Positions 46,064 to 54,112 of a stretch of 62,016 nt of DNA are shown here, one piece after another. Numbering within the stretch: position 1 is the stretch's first letter; each line of letters starts with the position of its first letter. The stretch is from Streptomyces sp. sk2.1 (GTDB lineage: Bacteria > Actinomycetota > Actinomycetes > Streptomycetales > Streptomycetaceae), in NCBI RefSeq assembly GCF_008120935.1, contig NZ_RDBO01000033.1:226735-288750 (forward strand), given 5' to 3'. The position numbers and the translations under genes are program-made. The notes beneath the pieces were generated by a model. It worked only from the letters and a program-made list of their open reading frames with translations. It was not told the origin of the DNA and ran no database searches.

Positions 46064-47242
46064 GTGACCGAGCAGAGCACCCCCGCGTCCGACATCTCCG
46101 CCCCCGCCGGCTCCGAGCGCCCCGTGCGGGTCAACGCCTGGAACGGATGGGACCCGCTGAGGCATGTGATCGTCGGCCGCGCGGAGGGCACCGTGGTGCA
46201 GGCCCCCGAGCACGCGGTGCGCCGCGACTATCCCGACGACGGCTTCCCGTTGGGGACGTACGGCCCCATGCCCGCGGACATGGTGGCCGAGGCCGAGCAG
46301 CAGCTCGACGACTTCGCCGAGATGCTCCGGCGGCGCGGCATCCGTGTGGACCGTCCCACCCCGATCGACTTCACCCGGGAGGTGTCCACCCCGGAGTGGG
46401 CGCACGACTCGATGTTCGGCTGCATGCCGCCCCGGGACCTGCTGCTCACGGTCGGCAACGAGGTCCTCGAAGCGACCATGTCGTACCGCAGCCGCTGGTT
46501 CGAGTACCTGTGCTACCGGCCGGTGCTGCAGAACCTGTTCGACTCCGACGACCGGATGCGCTGGGAGGCCGCGCCCAAGCCGCGGCTCACGGACGCCTCG
46601 TACCGGACCGGGTTCTGGGACACGTACAACGACCTGTCGACCGAGGAGCAGTTGGCCCGGGTCCGTGACTACGACCTGGTGCTCACCGAGGCGGAGCCGC
46701 TCTTCGACGCGGCGGACGTGGCGCGGTTCGGCAAGGACCTCTTCGTGCAGCTGTCGTTCGTCACCAACAGGAGCGGCTACGAGTGGCTGCGCCGCCACTT
46801 CCCCGACCACCGGGTGCACGCGGTGACCTCGACCAACACGCATCCGCTGCACATCGACGCGACCTGGGTGCCACTGCGGCCCGGTCTGGTGCTGCACTGC
46901 GGGGAGCGGCTCGCGGACGCCGAGCTGATGGAGTTCTTCAAGCTCAACGACTGGGAGATCGTGGAGGCCGTGCAGCCGGCCAGCTGGGACCACCCGCCGA
47001 AGCTGTCCTTCTGCAGCCCGTGGCTCGCCGGGAACATGCTGAACCTCGATCAGAACACCCTGTGCGTGGAGGAGAAGGAGGTGCGGCTCGCCGAGCAGTT
47101 GTCCTCGTACGGGTTCGAGATCGTGCCGGTGCCGTTCCGGGCGGTCGGGCCGTTCGGCGGCGGGCTGCACTGCGCGACCGTCGACATCGAGCGGGACGGC
47201 ACCCTGGAGGACTACTTCCCGCACCGGTACGGCCGGTTCTAG
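46064..47242 (+). CDS. Amidinotransferase (arginine:amine transferase, AGAT/StrB1 family)
   Basis: A 392-residue protein that aligns through its whole length with the arginine:glycine/inosamine-phosphate amidinotransferases. The catalytic triad is visible: Asp in GKDLFVQLS (near residue 224), His in PLHIDATW (near 263) and Cys in GGGLHCATVD (near 370). EATMSYRSRWFEYLCYRPVL matches the family core. It transfers the guanidino group from arginine to an amine, making a guanidine and ornithine. In Streptomyces this is a step of aminocyclitol antibiotic pathways, among others. The start is a GTG with GAAGGGC upstream. It opens a short rightward run with the phosphatase gene. Confidence 0.92.
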   Translation: MTEQSTPASDISAPAGSERPVRVNAWNGWDPLRHVIVGRAEGTVVQAPEHAVRRDYPDDGFPLGTYGPMPADMVAEAEQQLDDFAEMLRRRGIRVDRPTPIDFTREVSTPEWAHDSMFGCMPPRDLLLTVGNEVLEATMSYRSRWFEYLCYRPVLQNLFDSDDRMRWEAAPKPRLTDASYRTGFWDTYNDLSTEEQLARVRDYDLVLTEAEPLFDAADVARFGKDLFVQLSFVTNRSGYEWLRRHFPDHRVHAVTSTNTHPLHIDATWVPLRPGLVLHCGERLADAELMEFFKLNDWEIVEAVQPASWDHPPKLSFCSPWLAGNMLNLDQNTLCVEEKEVRLAEQLSSYGFEIVPVPFRAVGPFGGGLHCATVDIERDGTLEDYFPHRYGRF

Positions 47243-47251
47243 GCGGATTCC

Positions 47252-48004
47252 GTGGTGGTGACGGACGAGACCCGTGCGGTCGTCCTCGACTTCTACGGGA
47301 CGCTCGTGCGGATGGTGGAGCCGTTGCCGCCGGACCACCGCGGCATCTTCGCCCGCCGGGGTCTGGCGGCGCAGGGCGAGCTCTGGGGCGACCAGTGGTC
47401 GGTGGGCCCCGGCGAGGGCGAGGAGCACGCGGCGCACTCGGTCGACGAGACGGCGTACGTGACGTGGGAACGCGACCGGCTGCGGCGCCGGGCGCGGGCC
47501 TGCGGTGTGCCGGAGGCCGAGCTCGACGGTCTGGTCGCCGAGCTCGACCGGGCGATGAAGGCGGTCCGGCTGGAGCTCTATCCGGACGTGCCCGGGGTGC
47601 TCGCGCGGTTGCGGGAGCGGGGCCTGCTGATCGGGGTGTGCTCCAACTGGTTCTGGAACCTGGAGGACTGCGTCGGGGCGGTGGGGATCGGCGGGGCCGT
47701 GGACGTGGTGGTGGGCTCCGCGCGGGCGGGGGCCCGCAAGCCGCATCCGCTGATCTACCGCACGCTGGTCGAGCGTTGCGCGCTGCCGGCGGACCGGGTG
47801 CTGTTCGTCGGGGACATGTGGGTGCCCGACGTGCTCGGTCCGCTGGCGGCGGGGATGCGGGCGGCGCACCTGTGGCGGCCCGACCGGGCGGTGGAGGGTC
47901 TCGCACCGCCCCTGCCCGAGGGGGTGGTGCGGATCACCGGTCTGGACGAGCTCGTCCGGGCCGCGGGCTCCGGTGGCGGAGCCGGTCGAGGAGGTTGCGG
48001 GTGA
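47252..48004 (+). CDS. HAD-superfamily hydrolase
   Basis: A 250-residue HAD hydrolase with all four motifs: nucleophile LDFYGTLV near residue 12 (DxYGT, as in haloacid-dehalogenase-type members), Ser in VCSNWFWN near 130, Lys in ARKPHPLIY near 160, and the acidic pair in FVGDMWVPD near 185. A helical cap lies between motifs I and II. It starts 10 bp after the amidinotransferase stop, in a run of GTG codons, so the exact start is uncertain. It may remove a phosphate after transfer of the guanidino group. Its end overlaps the convergent next gene by 71 bp. Confidence 0.86.
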   Translation: MVVTDETRAVVLDFYGTLVRMVEPLPPDHRGIFARRGLAAQGELWGDQWSVGPGEGEEHAAHSVDETAYVTWERDRLRRRARACGVPEAELDGLVAELDRAMKAVRLELYPDVPGVLARLRERGLLIGVCSNWFWNLEDCVGAVGIGGAVDVVVGSARAGARKPHPLIYRTLVERCALPADRVLFVGDMWVPDVLGPLAAGMRAAHLWRPDRAVEGLAPPLPEGVVRITGLDELVRAAGSGGGAGRGGCG

Positions 48005-49436
48005 CGCGGCCGACGGCCGGATCCTGTTCGTGTCCGCAGACCACGGGCCAGTCGGTGGTGCCCGCGGTGAAGACGGTGCCGCCGCCGTCGGCGGTGTGGA
48101 GGCCCATGGTGGCGGCCCGGGGGCTGCTGATGGTCGGTTCGCGCGCGGGGCCGTTCCAGTGGCCCCATTTGAAGTGATGGAAATCCTCGTGCACCGGTTC
48201 GAGGACGTGAATTCCGAGAATGAGGAATGATTTCGGCGTTCCGTCCTCGCCGGTGGCACGGGCGATTCCATCCGCGTCGCAGGAGAACGCGGCACCGTCG
48301 CATTCGTATCCGATGAGGGGGGTCCCCGCCCCCAGCCGGTCCGCCGTTCCCCCGTCGGATCCGTCGCGCAATCCGGTGCCCTCGTAGATCCAGTGGTCGG
48401 CGTGCTGCACGGTGTATCCGACGCGGGGGCGGTCGCCGGGCCATTCGGTGGCGGGCCACATTCCGCCGTTCCGGAAACTCACTCCGGTGAGCGTGTTCTC
48501 GGGATTTCCGACTCCGTCGGGCGCGGGCACCCACCACTGGTCGGTGGCCGGCAGATGGGGGTATTCGTCGCCGACGTGATGATCGGTGTCGGAGACGAAA
48601 GCGGTGTTCCCGTCCGTCGGGTGCACCCGCCACCAGCAGGTGTTGGCGCTGAGAAAGGCGATGTTCCCGCCGTCGGCCACGAACCGCTCCGCGTGGGTGC
48701 GCATCGCGGCGCTCCAGTACTCGTCGTGGCCGACGCTGAGGAGCAGGTCGTAGGAGGCGAGCAGGCCGGGGTCCTCGTGCAGGTCGAGGTCGGTGCAGTA
48801 CTCGACGGGGTAGCCGTGGCGTTCAAGCCAGGCGATGAAGGGCGCGTCCCAGTAGGCGAGGTCGATCACGCCCCCGGGACGGTGGAGGCTGACCTTGTGA
48901 CCTCGGGGTTCGTCGCCGTTCCCGACCCGGTGGACGGGGTGGTCGTAGAGGCTGACGGCGCGTTCCAGACCGGGCCGGTCGGAGCGGTTGTAGGCGTGCC
49001 GGGTGAAGGTGGACTTCTTGTAGAGGATGCGGGAGCGGCTGCCGGGGACGCGGGGGCGCACGACGAAGAACTCCCGGGCGTGCCCCTCGATGTGCTCCGC
49101 GTCGAGGAGCGGGGGGTCGCCGGGGCGGTCCGGGCCGCATTCGACGAATTCGACCAGGTGGATTCCGGGCTCCCAGTCCCCCGGTACGGGCAGGGTGAGC
49201 GGCGGCCAGTTCCAGTCGTCGGCGGGCGACGCGCGTCCGGGTAATTCGTCGGGATGGCCGGGCGGGGTGTGCAGGCCGCCCGGATACTCCCCGGATTCCC
49301 CGACGGGTATGAGTTCCTCTCCGAGCCGGTAGAAACGGAGCCGGAACCGGGGGGCGTCGGTGGAGAGATGGAACGTCACTTCCCCGCCGACGGTGACACT
49401 TTCACGTCCGAGATATCCCTCAATCATGCCGCTCAT
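47934..49436 (-). CDS. N,N-dimethylformamidase large-subunit-like protein
   Basis: About 500 residues. The N-terminal third is beta-rich (TVGGEVTFHLSTDAPRFRLRFYRLGEE). From residue 120 on it matches the catalytic C-terminal domain of the N,N-dimethylformamidase beta subunit: YDHPVHRVGN, LSVGHDEYWSAAMR (near residue 235), GNIAFLSANTCWWRV, and HFKWGHWNG. The GHDEYWS motif holds metal-ligand-type residues of the family. The known enzyme is an amidohydrolase with mononuclear iron. Many actinobacterial relatives have unknown substrates, so amide hydrolysis is only the likely chemistry. The start may be 49436 or 49427. Its 3-prime end overlaps the HAD gene. Confidence 0.75.
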   Translation of the reverse strand: MSGMIEGYLGRESVTVGGEVTFHLSTDAPRFRLRFYRLGEELIPVGESGEYPGGLHTPPGHPDELPGRASPADDWNWPPLTLPVPGDWEPGIHLVEFVECGPDRPGDPPLLDAEHIEGHAREFFVVRPRVPGSRSRILYKKSTFTRHAYNRSDRPGLERAVSLYDHPVHRVGNGDEPRGHKVSLHRPGGVIDLAYWDAPFIAWLERHGYPVEYCTDLDLHEDPGLLASYDLLLSVGHDEYWSAAMRTHAERFVADGGNIAFLSANTCWWRVHPTDGNTAFVSDTDHHVGDEYPHLPATDQWWVPAPDGVGNPENTLTGVSFRNGGMWPATEWPGDRPRVGYTVQHADHWIYEGTGLRDGSDGGTADRLGAGTPLIGYECDGAAFSCDADGIARATGEDGTPKSFLILGIHVLEPVHEDFHHFKWGHWNGPAREPTISSPRAATMGLHTADGGGTVFTAGTTDWPVVCGHEQDPAVGRVTRNLLDRLRHRSPRPGRARPDR

Positions 49437-49596
49437 GCTAGGCAGCCGCCGAACCGACGACAACGGCACCATCAACCGGCCATTCGATCCCCTGTTTTCG
49501 GACATGGCGGGTGGGCCGGGACTTTCCGCCACGACTGTTGGGTAGGGCGCTGTCCGGAAAAGGGCACGGCCGTCCATCGATCGGTGAGGGGCTCGC

Positions 49597-50469
49597 ATGA
49601 GCGATGAATTCCGCGGTGAATTCCGTGTACGGGAACTGGTGCTGGGGATCGAGGGGCTCGCGCTGCTGCGCCACGCCGTGGACGGTGACGAGGCGTTCCT
49701 CCGGGAACGGGTGGCCGACATCCGCCGCTTCGCCCTCGACGAGGAGAAGCTTCCGGACGGCGGGGCCCTGGTCAGCGAGCTCGACCCGGCGGCGGGGTAC
49801 GCGTCCTGGTCGGCGGTGTACGACTCGCTGCCCAGCTCGTACATCGAGGTGGAGGAACCGGTCGTCCACGCGATCCTCGACGGTCTCGAACCGGGGGTGG
49901 CGCTCGACGCCGCCTGCGGCACCGGCCGGCAGACCCGGGCGCTGGCCGCTCGCGGGCACCGGGTCATCGGCGTCGACCAGTCGCCGCAGATGATCGCGAA
50001 GGCCCGCGAGCACACCCCGGGGGCCGAGTTCCGCGCGGGGCACCTGGACCGGCTGCCGCTCGACGACGACTCCGTGGACCTCGCCGTCTGCTCGCTGGCC
50101 ATGACGCACCTTCCGGATCTCGTTCCCGGCGTGGCGGAGCTGGCCCGGGTGGTGCGGCCGGGCGGGCGGATCGTGATCACGGACCTGCACCCGTTCGTGA
50201 TCGCGCTCCAGGGCCAGTGCCTCTTCGTGCACGGCGCCGAGGAACTCGCCTTCGTCCGCAACCACGTCCATCTGCCGAGCCGTTATCTGGAGGCGTTCGG
50301 CCGGGCGGGGCTGCGGGTGCGCGGCTGCCACGAGCCGTTGTTCAACGGGAGCCTGGCGCCCGGCGGTTACGAGGAGTTCATCGCGGACGCGGCCCGCGCC
50401 GCCTGGGACGGCCTCCCGATCGTCGTCGTCTGGGACGTCGAGGTCCCGTCCGGCGGGGAGGCTCCGTGA
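49597..50469 (+). CDS. Class I SAM-dependent methyltransferase
   Basis: A 290-residue methyltransferase. After about 95 residues of N-terminal helical sequence comes the SAM site LDAACGTGRQTRALAARGHRVIGVDQS (motif I and the acidic end of beta-2), then FRAGHLDRLPLDDDSVDLAVCSLAMTHL (motifs II and III) and RVVRPGGRIVITDLHP. The acceptor is not evident. It overlaps the following acetyltransferase as GTGA, and the two form a transcript next to the amidinotransferase and amidohydrolase-like genes. It is probably a tailoring enzyme. Confidence 0.88.
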   Translation: MSDEFRGEFRVRELVLGIEGLALLRHAVDGDEAFLRERVADIRRFALDEEKLPDGGALVSELDPAAGYASWSAVYDSLPSSYIEVEEPVVHAILDGLEPGVALDAACGTGRQTRALAARGHRVIGVDQSPQMIAKAREHTPGAEFRAGHLDRLPLDDDSVDLAVCSLAMTHLPDLVPGVAELARVVRPGGRIVITDLHPFVIALQGQCLFVHGAEELAFVRNHVHLPSRYLEAFGRAGLRVRGCHEPLFNGSLAPGGYEEFIADAARAAWDGLPIVVVWDVEVPSGGEAP

Positions 50470-51227
50470 GCCCGGTCCTGGTACGGCACTCGGAGCGGCC
50501 CGAGCTGTGGGACCGCATCCCCGAGCGGTTCGCCGGCGTGGTGCCCGAGTACAACCTGCACGGGGACATCAACGGGGACTACTGGAACCGGCTGTTCGAC
50601 GACTTCCCGGAGTTCCAGTTCCTCCTGTACGACGACGAGCACGACGTGATCGCCGGTGCCGGCCGCTCGCTGCCCCGCACCTGGGACGGCACCGCGGCGG
50701 ACCTCGGCCCGGGGCTGGACGACTCGATCGCGCGGGCCTTCGCGGACCGCGACGCCGGGCGCGCCCCGGACGCGCTGTGCGCGCTGGGCATCGAGGTCGC
50801 CGAGGACCATCAGGGCCGGGGGCTGTCCAAGGTGCTGCTCGACGCGATGGCGGACACGGCGCGGCGCGCCGGGCTCGCGACGGTCCTGGTGCCGGTGCGT
50901 CCCACCTGGAAGGAGCGGTATCCGCTGGTGCCGATCGAGCGGTACGCGGCGTGGACCCGGGACGACGGGACCCCGTTCGATCCGTGGATCCGGACCCAGG
51001 TGGGCGCGGGCGGCACCCTCGCGGCGGCGTCCGCGCGTTCCTCGCGGATCACGGGGACGGTCGCCGAGTGGGAGAGCTGGACGGGGCTCGCCTTCCCGGA
51101 GGACGGGGAGTACGTCTTCCCCGGCGGTCTCTCGACGCTCCGGGTCGACCGGGCGCGGGACCTGGCCGCGTACTGGGAGCCGGGGGTGTGGATCACGCAC
51201 CGGGTCGGGGACGACCGGGCCCGTTAG
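50466..51227 (+). CDS. GNAT-family acetyltransferase
   Basis: A 253-residue protein with one GNAT domain. The acetyl-CoA-binding segment is LGIEVAEDHQGRGLSKVLLDAMADTAR near residue 105-130 (the Q/RxxGxG/A-like QGRGLS). LYDDEHDVIAGAGRSLPRTWD forms the preceding strands. In antibiotic clusters such enzymes often acetylate an amine for self-protection or tailoring; here that is inference. The start is a GTG overlapping the methyltransferase stop. It ends 20 bp before the inverted-repeat region begins. Confidence 0.82.
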   Translation: MSPVLVRHSERPELWDRIPERFAGVVPEYNLHGDINGDYWNRLFDDFPEFQFLLYDDEHDVIAGAGRSLPRTWDGTAADLGPGLDDSIARAFADRDAGRAPDALCALGIEVAEDHQGRGLSKVLLDAMADTARRAGLATVLVPVRPTWKERYPLVPIERYAAWTRDDGTPFDPWIRTQVGAGGTLAAASARSSRITGTVAEWESWTGLAFPEDGEYVFPGGLSTLRVDRARDLAAYWEPGVWITHRVGDDRAR

Positions 51228-51246
51228 GCCGGGCCCGGCACGCATC

Positions 51247-51506
51247 TCAGTCGAGCCCCTCCCCCGCGTGGACGGCGGTCCACGCGAACGCGGTCATCGC
51301 ACGGACCTCGTCCGCACCCGCCTCCGGGCGGCGTTCGGGCGGGAGTCCGGCGGGGCCCGCGGTGGCGACGGCGGAGTTCCGCAGCCGGTCGAGCGCGTCC
51401 GCGGGCACGCCGTCCGGCAGCGGGCCCAGCCCGCGGGCCGCCCGGGCCGCCTGCCGGCCGAGCAGCAGGCAGTGGATCCAGAGCTCCTGCGCGAACTCGC
51501 CGCCGA
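51247..51506 (-). pseudogene. C-terminal fragment of a hypothetical gene with its natural stop
   Basis: The minus strand reads FAQELWIHCLLLGRQAAR on to FAWTAVHAGEGLD and a stop at 51247. It is the end of a protein whose earlier part is not present in this orientation, because beyond 51506 this strand reads the antisense of the centre. The GLD ending and stop lie outside the repeat arm, so this copy probably shows the original C-terminus. The protein family is not recognised. I take it as half of an inverted duplication. Confidence 0.55.
51258..51506. repeat. Left arm of a perfect 249-bp inverted repeat
   Basis: Every base from 51258 to 51506 is the complement of 51743-51991 read backwards. 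All three reading frames give identical translations from the two arms, so no substitution separates them. The spacer is 236 bp. The outer end diverges immediately beyond CCTCCCCC. The arm contains the end of a coding sequence on the minus strand. Confidence 0.93.
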
Positions 51507-52158
51507 CGCCGCCCCCCTGCTGGCCCGGGGCCGCGTCCTGGAGGAGCCGGGCTGGATCCCGTACATGCGGTACGGCGAGGGTTACATCCGGCTCGTCGGG
51601 CAGGAGCACGGCGCCGACGGCGGTCGCGGGCACCACCGCTGGCGCGACGCCCTGCCCGCGACCGGCCTCACCAAGGACACGATCGGTGCCGCGCGGGCCG
51701 CGCACCTGCCGAAGGACCTCGCGGCGGAGGTGGCCCGCACCTTCGGCGGCGAGTTCGCGCAGGAGCTCTGGATCCACTGCCTGCTGCTCGGCCGGCAGGC
51801 GGCCCGGGCGGCCCGCGGGCTGGGCCCGCTGCCGGACGGCGTGCCCGCGGACGCGCTCGACCGGCTGCGGAACTCCGCCGTCGCCACCGCGGGCCCCGCC
51901 GGACTCCCGCCCGAACGCCGCCCGGAGGCGGGTGCGGACGAGGTCCGTGCGATGACCGCGTTCGCGTGGACCGCCGTCCACGCGGGGGAGGCCCCCCTGC
52001 GCCTCGTACCGGACCGGCCGCCCCGTCCCCGTAACTCCCGAGTCGACCCCTCGTGCGGCGAACAGTCGTTCGCATGGTCATCTCTATCAACCCGGGCGTC
52101 GCTGGCGCAATCAGCAAACCGTCAATCGGTCAACGTTGGCTTGCTTATGACGTGGTGA
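51472..52158 (+). pseudogene. Truncated hypothetical gene reading through the inverted repeat
   Basis: On the plus strand the centre of the repeat reads convincingly as protein: LARGRVLEEPGWIPYMRYGE followed by GYIRLVGQEHG, then the right arm GEFAQELWIHCLLLGRQ. After the arm ends at 51991, the frame continues through low-quality, non-conserved-looking sequence to 52158, so the natural C-terminus is missing. The 5-prime side runs back into the left arm. The nearest in-frame starts are a GTG at 51472 (giving VDPELLRELAADAAPLL) and an ATG at 51565. It could still make a protein, but it looks like a gene broken by an inverted duplication. The family is unknown. Confidence 0.5.
51743..51991. repeat. 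Right arm of the perfect 249-bp inverted repeat
   Basis: The exact inverted copy of 51258-51506. Read on the plus strand it codes for the same C-terminal segment (FAQELWIHCLLLGRQ to AFAWTAVHAGE) that the left arm codes for on the minus strand. It diverges after the last shared GGGGGAGG. Confidence 0.93.
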
Positions 52159-52309
52159 AACGTGGTGGGAGTGGTTCCGGGCGATGTCGGGAGTGTGTTT
52201 GCAGTTGGCGGCGAGCGAGGTCGCCCTCCTGGCGAGCGGTTGGTTTCGCGACGGCGGGCCCAAAAGGTGCATAAAGCGCAAAAGATTAACAAAGGGTTAT
52301 TCTGCGGGA
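51992..52309. other. 318-bp region between the inverted repeat and the DUF981 gene
   Basis: Only the read-through end of the broken plus-strand frame enters it. From 52262 to 52305 the base composition becomes notably A/T-rich (runs such as AAAGCGCAAAAGATTAAC), which is unusual in this genome. This is the probable promoter of the DUF981 gene. I see no other element. Confidence 0.5.
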
Positions 52310-53032
52310 ATGATTCAGTACGTCGAGCCCCTCGCCGCATCCGGCCTGAAGGTCGACTGGACTCGGATGCCGACCTACAACACGATCATGTCCGTGGCCG
52401 CCGGTGCAGGGCTTCTGCTCCTGGTGGTGCTGGGGCGTCAGTTCCTCGCCTCCCGGAGCGCCATCGCGCCCGAGGGGTGGGCGCTGGCCTTCGGTGCCCT
52501 CGGCTTCACCCTCGTCACCACCGGTCTTCACATGACCCTGACCTGGCCGCTCGCCGGGCAGGGTTTTCCGTTCGACAACGTCATCTTCGGTGAGCCGGCA
52601 CTGGCCTTCGGCGTATTTCTGCTCGCCGCCGCTTTTTATCTCTGGAAGCGGGGCGCCGAACTCCTCGGCGACGACCGCGTCACCCGTACGGCCCAGATCG
52701 CCGCGCCCATTTCCGTGTTCGTCTTCGGAATGGGGCTCGCCTGCTTCGGCATCGCCGCCGCAGGCTGGAAGTACACCCTCTTCGCCGCCCCGCCGGAGGA
52801 GCCCATTTCCGGTGAGTTCGCGGAGTGGCCGCTTCTGGAAGCGAGCTTCATGTCAGGGCTGTACGTTCTGGTCGGCATCGGCGCGGTCCTCTTCCCGTTC
52901 GCGCTGCGGCGTCCCAGGACATGGATGAGCCCGGTCATCGGAGTCGCCTGGGGGTTGTCCGGACTCGCCTTCCTGTTCTTCGGCGGACTGAACTACTTCA
53001 CTCACATCGGGCTCATCGTCAACACCATGTGA
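52310..53032 (+). CDS. DUF981-family integral membrane protein
   Basis: A 240-residue protein with six hydrophobic segments, at about residues 25-45, 60-80, 90-115, 125-150, 180-200 and 210-235. It opens MIQYVEPLAASGLKVDWTRMPTYNT and has GFTLVTTGLHMTLTWPLAGQGFPFDNVIFGEPALAFG in the middle, matching what I know of DUF981 proteins. Function is unknown for the family. The start is the ATG after GCGGGA; longer frames upstream lie in the promoter-like A/T-rich stretch. It is convergent with the glycosyltransferase gene across a hairpin. Confidence 0.8.
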   Translation: MIQYVEPLAASGLKVDWTRMPTYNTIMSVAAGAGLLLLVVLGRQFLASRSAIAPEGWALAFGALGFTLVTTGLHMTLTWPLAGQGFPFDNVIFGEPALAFGVFLLAAAFYLWKRGAELLGDDRVTRTAQIAAPISVFVFGMGLACFGIAAAGWKYTLFAAPPEEPISGEFAEWPLLEASFMSGLYVLVGIGAVLFPFALRRPRTWMSPVIGVAWGLSGLAFLFFGGLNYFTHIGLIVNTM

Positions 53033-53039
53033 GTCGGCG

Positions 53040-53061
53040 CGGGCCCGGTAGTCCGAGCCCG
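53040..53061. terminator. Short hairpin between convergent genes
   Basis: CGGGCCCGG and CCGAGCCCG (8 of 9 paired) around a 4-base TAGT loop, directly after the DUF981 stop and 28 bp before the end of the glycosyltransferase gene. It could serve both. Confidence 0.55.
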
Positions 53062-53088
53062 TCACGCGCGCGGGACCATCCCGAGGGG

Positions 53089-53970
53089 TCAGAGGATCGG
53101 GGGGCGGCCCAGGCGGGTCATGCGCCACACCGTGCGCCACTTCATCGCCTTGCGCGGGCCGCACGACGTCCGTACGCCCTCGGCGAAGCCGCCCCACCAC
53201 GCCTTCGCGCCGCTCAAGGAGCGCATGCGGAGCATGGTGATCCCGGTCCACACGCCGAGGTAGACCGGGATCAGCGGGACCGGGAGCCGGCGGCGTGCCA
53301 GCCATACGCGGTTGCGCGCCGTGAACCGGTAGTAGACCGCGTGCCGGGCCGGGGACGTCTTCGGGTGCTGCAGGACGAGTTCGGGCTCGTAGAGGATCTT
53401 CCAGCCCTCGTCGAGCGCACGCCATGCCAGGTCGGACTCCTCGTGCCCGAAGAAGAACTCCCCGGCCCACAGGCCGGTCTGCTTGAGCATCGGTACGGAG
53501 AAGGCGTGCCCGCCGCCGAGGAACGCCGTCACCAGGCCCCGACGCATCGGGTCGTCGGCGCGCAGCCGGGGAATCCAGCGCCGTTCGGTGTGCCCGTGCT
53601 CGTCGGCGACCCGGAACCCGATGATCCCGAGCCGCGGGTCGGACGCGAACAGTTCCTGGACCTTCCGGAACACGCCCATGTCGATGAGGAGCCCGTCGTC
53701 GTCCAGCTCGACGATGACATCGACGTCGCCGGAGTCGCGCAGCAACTCCAGACCGACGTTGCGGCCCCCGGGGCAACCGAGGTTCTCGTCGAGGGGGACC
53801 TTGGTCACGTTCTCCGCCACGTCCACATCGGTGAGGGGAGTCGCGTTGCCGATCAGTACCACGCGCGCCGCCGGCACGTCCTGCTTCTCCACCGAGGTGA
53901 GAAGAGCCTCCAGTTCCCGTGGGCGGGTGCCCATGGTCACGATGACGACTCCGATACGCGGCAACGACAT
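53089..53970 (-). CDS. Family 2 glycosyltransferase
   Basis: A 293-residue GT2 (GT-A fold). It begins IGVVIVTMGTRPRELEALLTSVEKQ and has NLGCPGGRNVGLELLRDSG, the metal-binding acidic VELDDDGLLIDMG near residue 95 and a likely catalytic GHEESDLAWRAL near 185. The C-terminal part (YLGVWTGITMLRM) is weakly hydrophobic and could lie on the membrane. It probably adds sugars to a cell-surface polymer or lipid. It sits alone between a terminator and an unrelated gene, and its acceptor is unknown. Confidence 0.88.
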   Translation of the reverse strand: MSLPRIGVVIVTMGTRPRELEALLTSVEKQDVPAARVVLIGNATPLTDVDVAENVTKVPLDENLGCPGGRNVGLELLRDSGDVDVIVELDDDGLLIDMGVFRKVQELFASDPRLGIIGFRVADEHGHTERRWIPRLRADDPMRRGLVTAFLGGGHAFSVPMLKQTGLWAGEFFFGHEESDLAWRALDEGWKILYEPELVLQHPKTSPARHAVYYRFTARNRVWLARRRLPVPLIPVYLGVWTGITMLRMRSLSGAKAWWGGFAEGVRTSCGPRKAMKWRTVWRMTRLGRPPIL

Positions 53971-54112
53971 AGCGGCAAACTCCAGTGGTTGGCGGAGTGC
54001 CGATGCTAGCGCCGCGCGACGTGGTCCTCGCGCCGCACCCGGCTCGACCGGGGCGGCCGTCGCGCTGCGGCAAGGCCATCGACCGCGGCCCTCGGGAACC
54101 GAAGCGGCCGGG

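Noticed and set aside
50507..51955. Long overlapping frames in the GNAT and inverted-repeat region
   Set aside because: Alternative frames of the GNAT gene and of the repeat arms. The same frame occurs in both arms only because the arms are identical.
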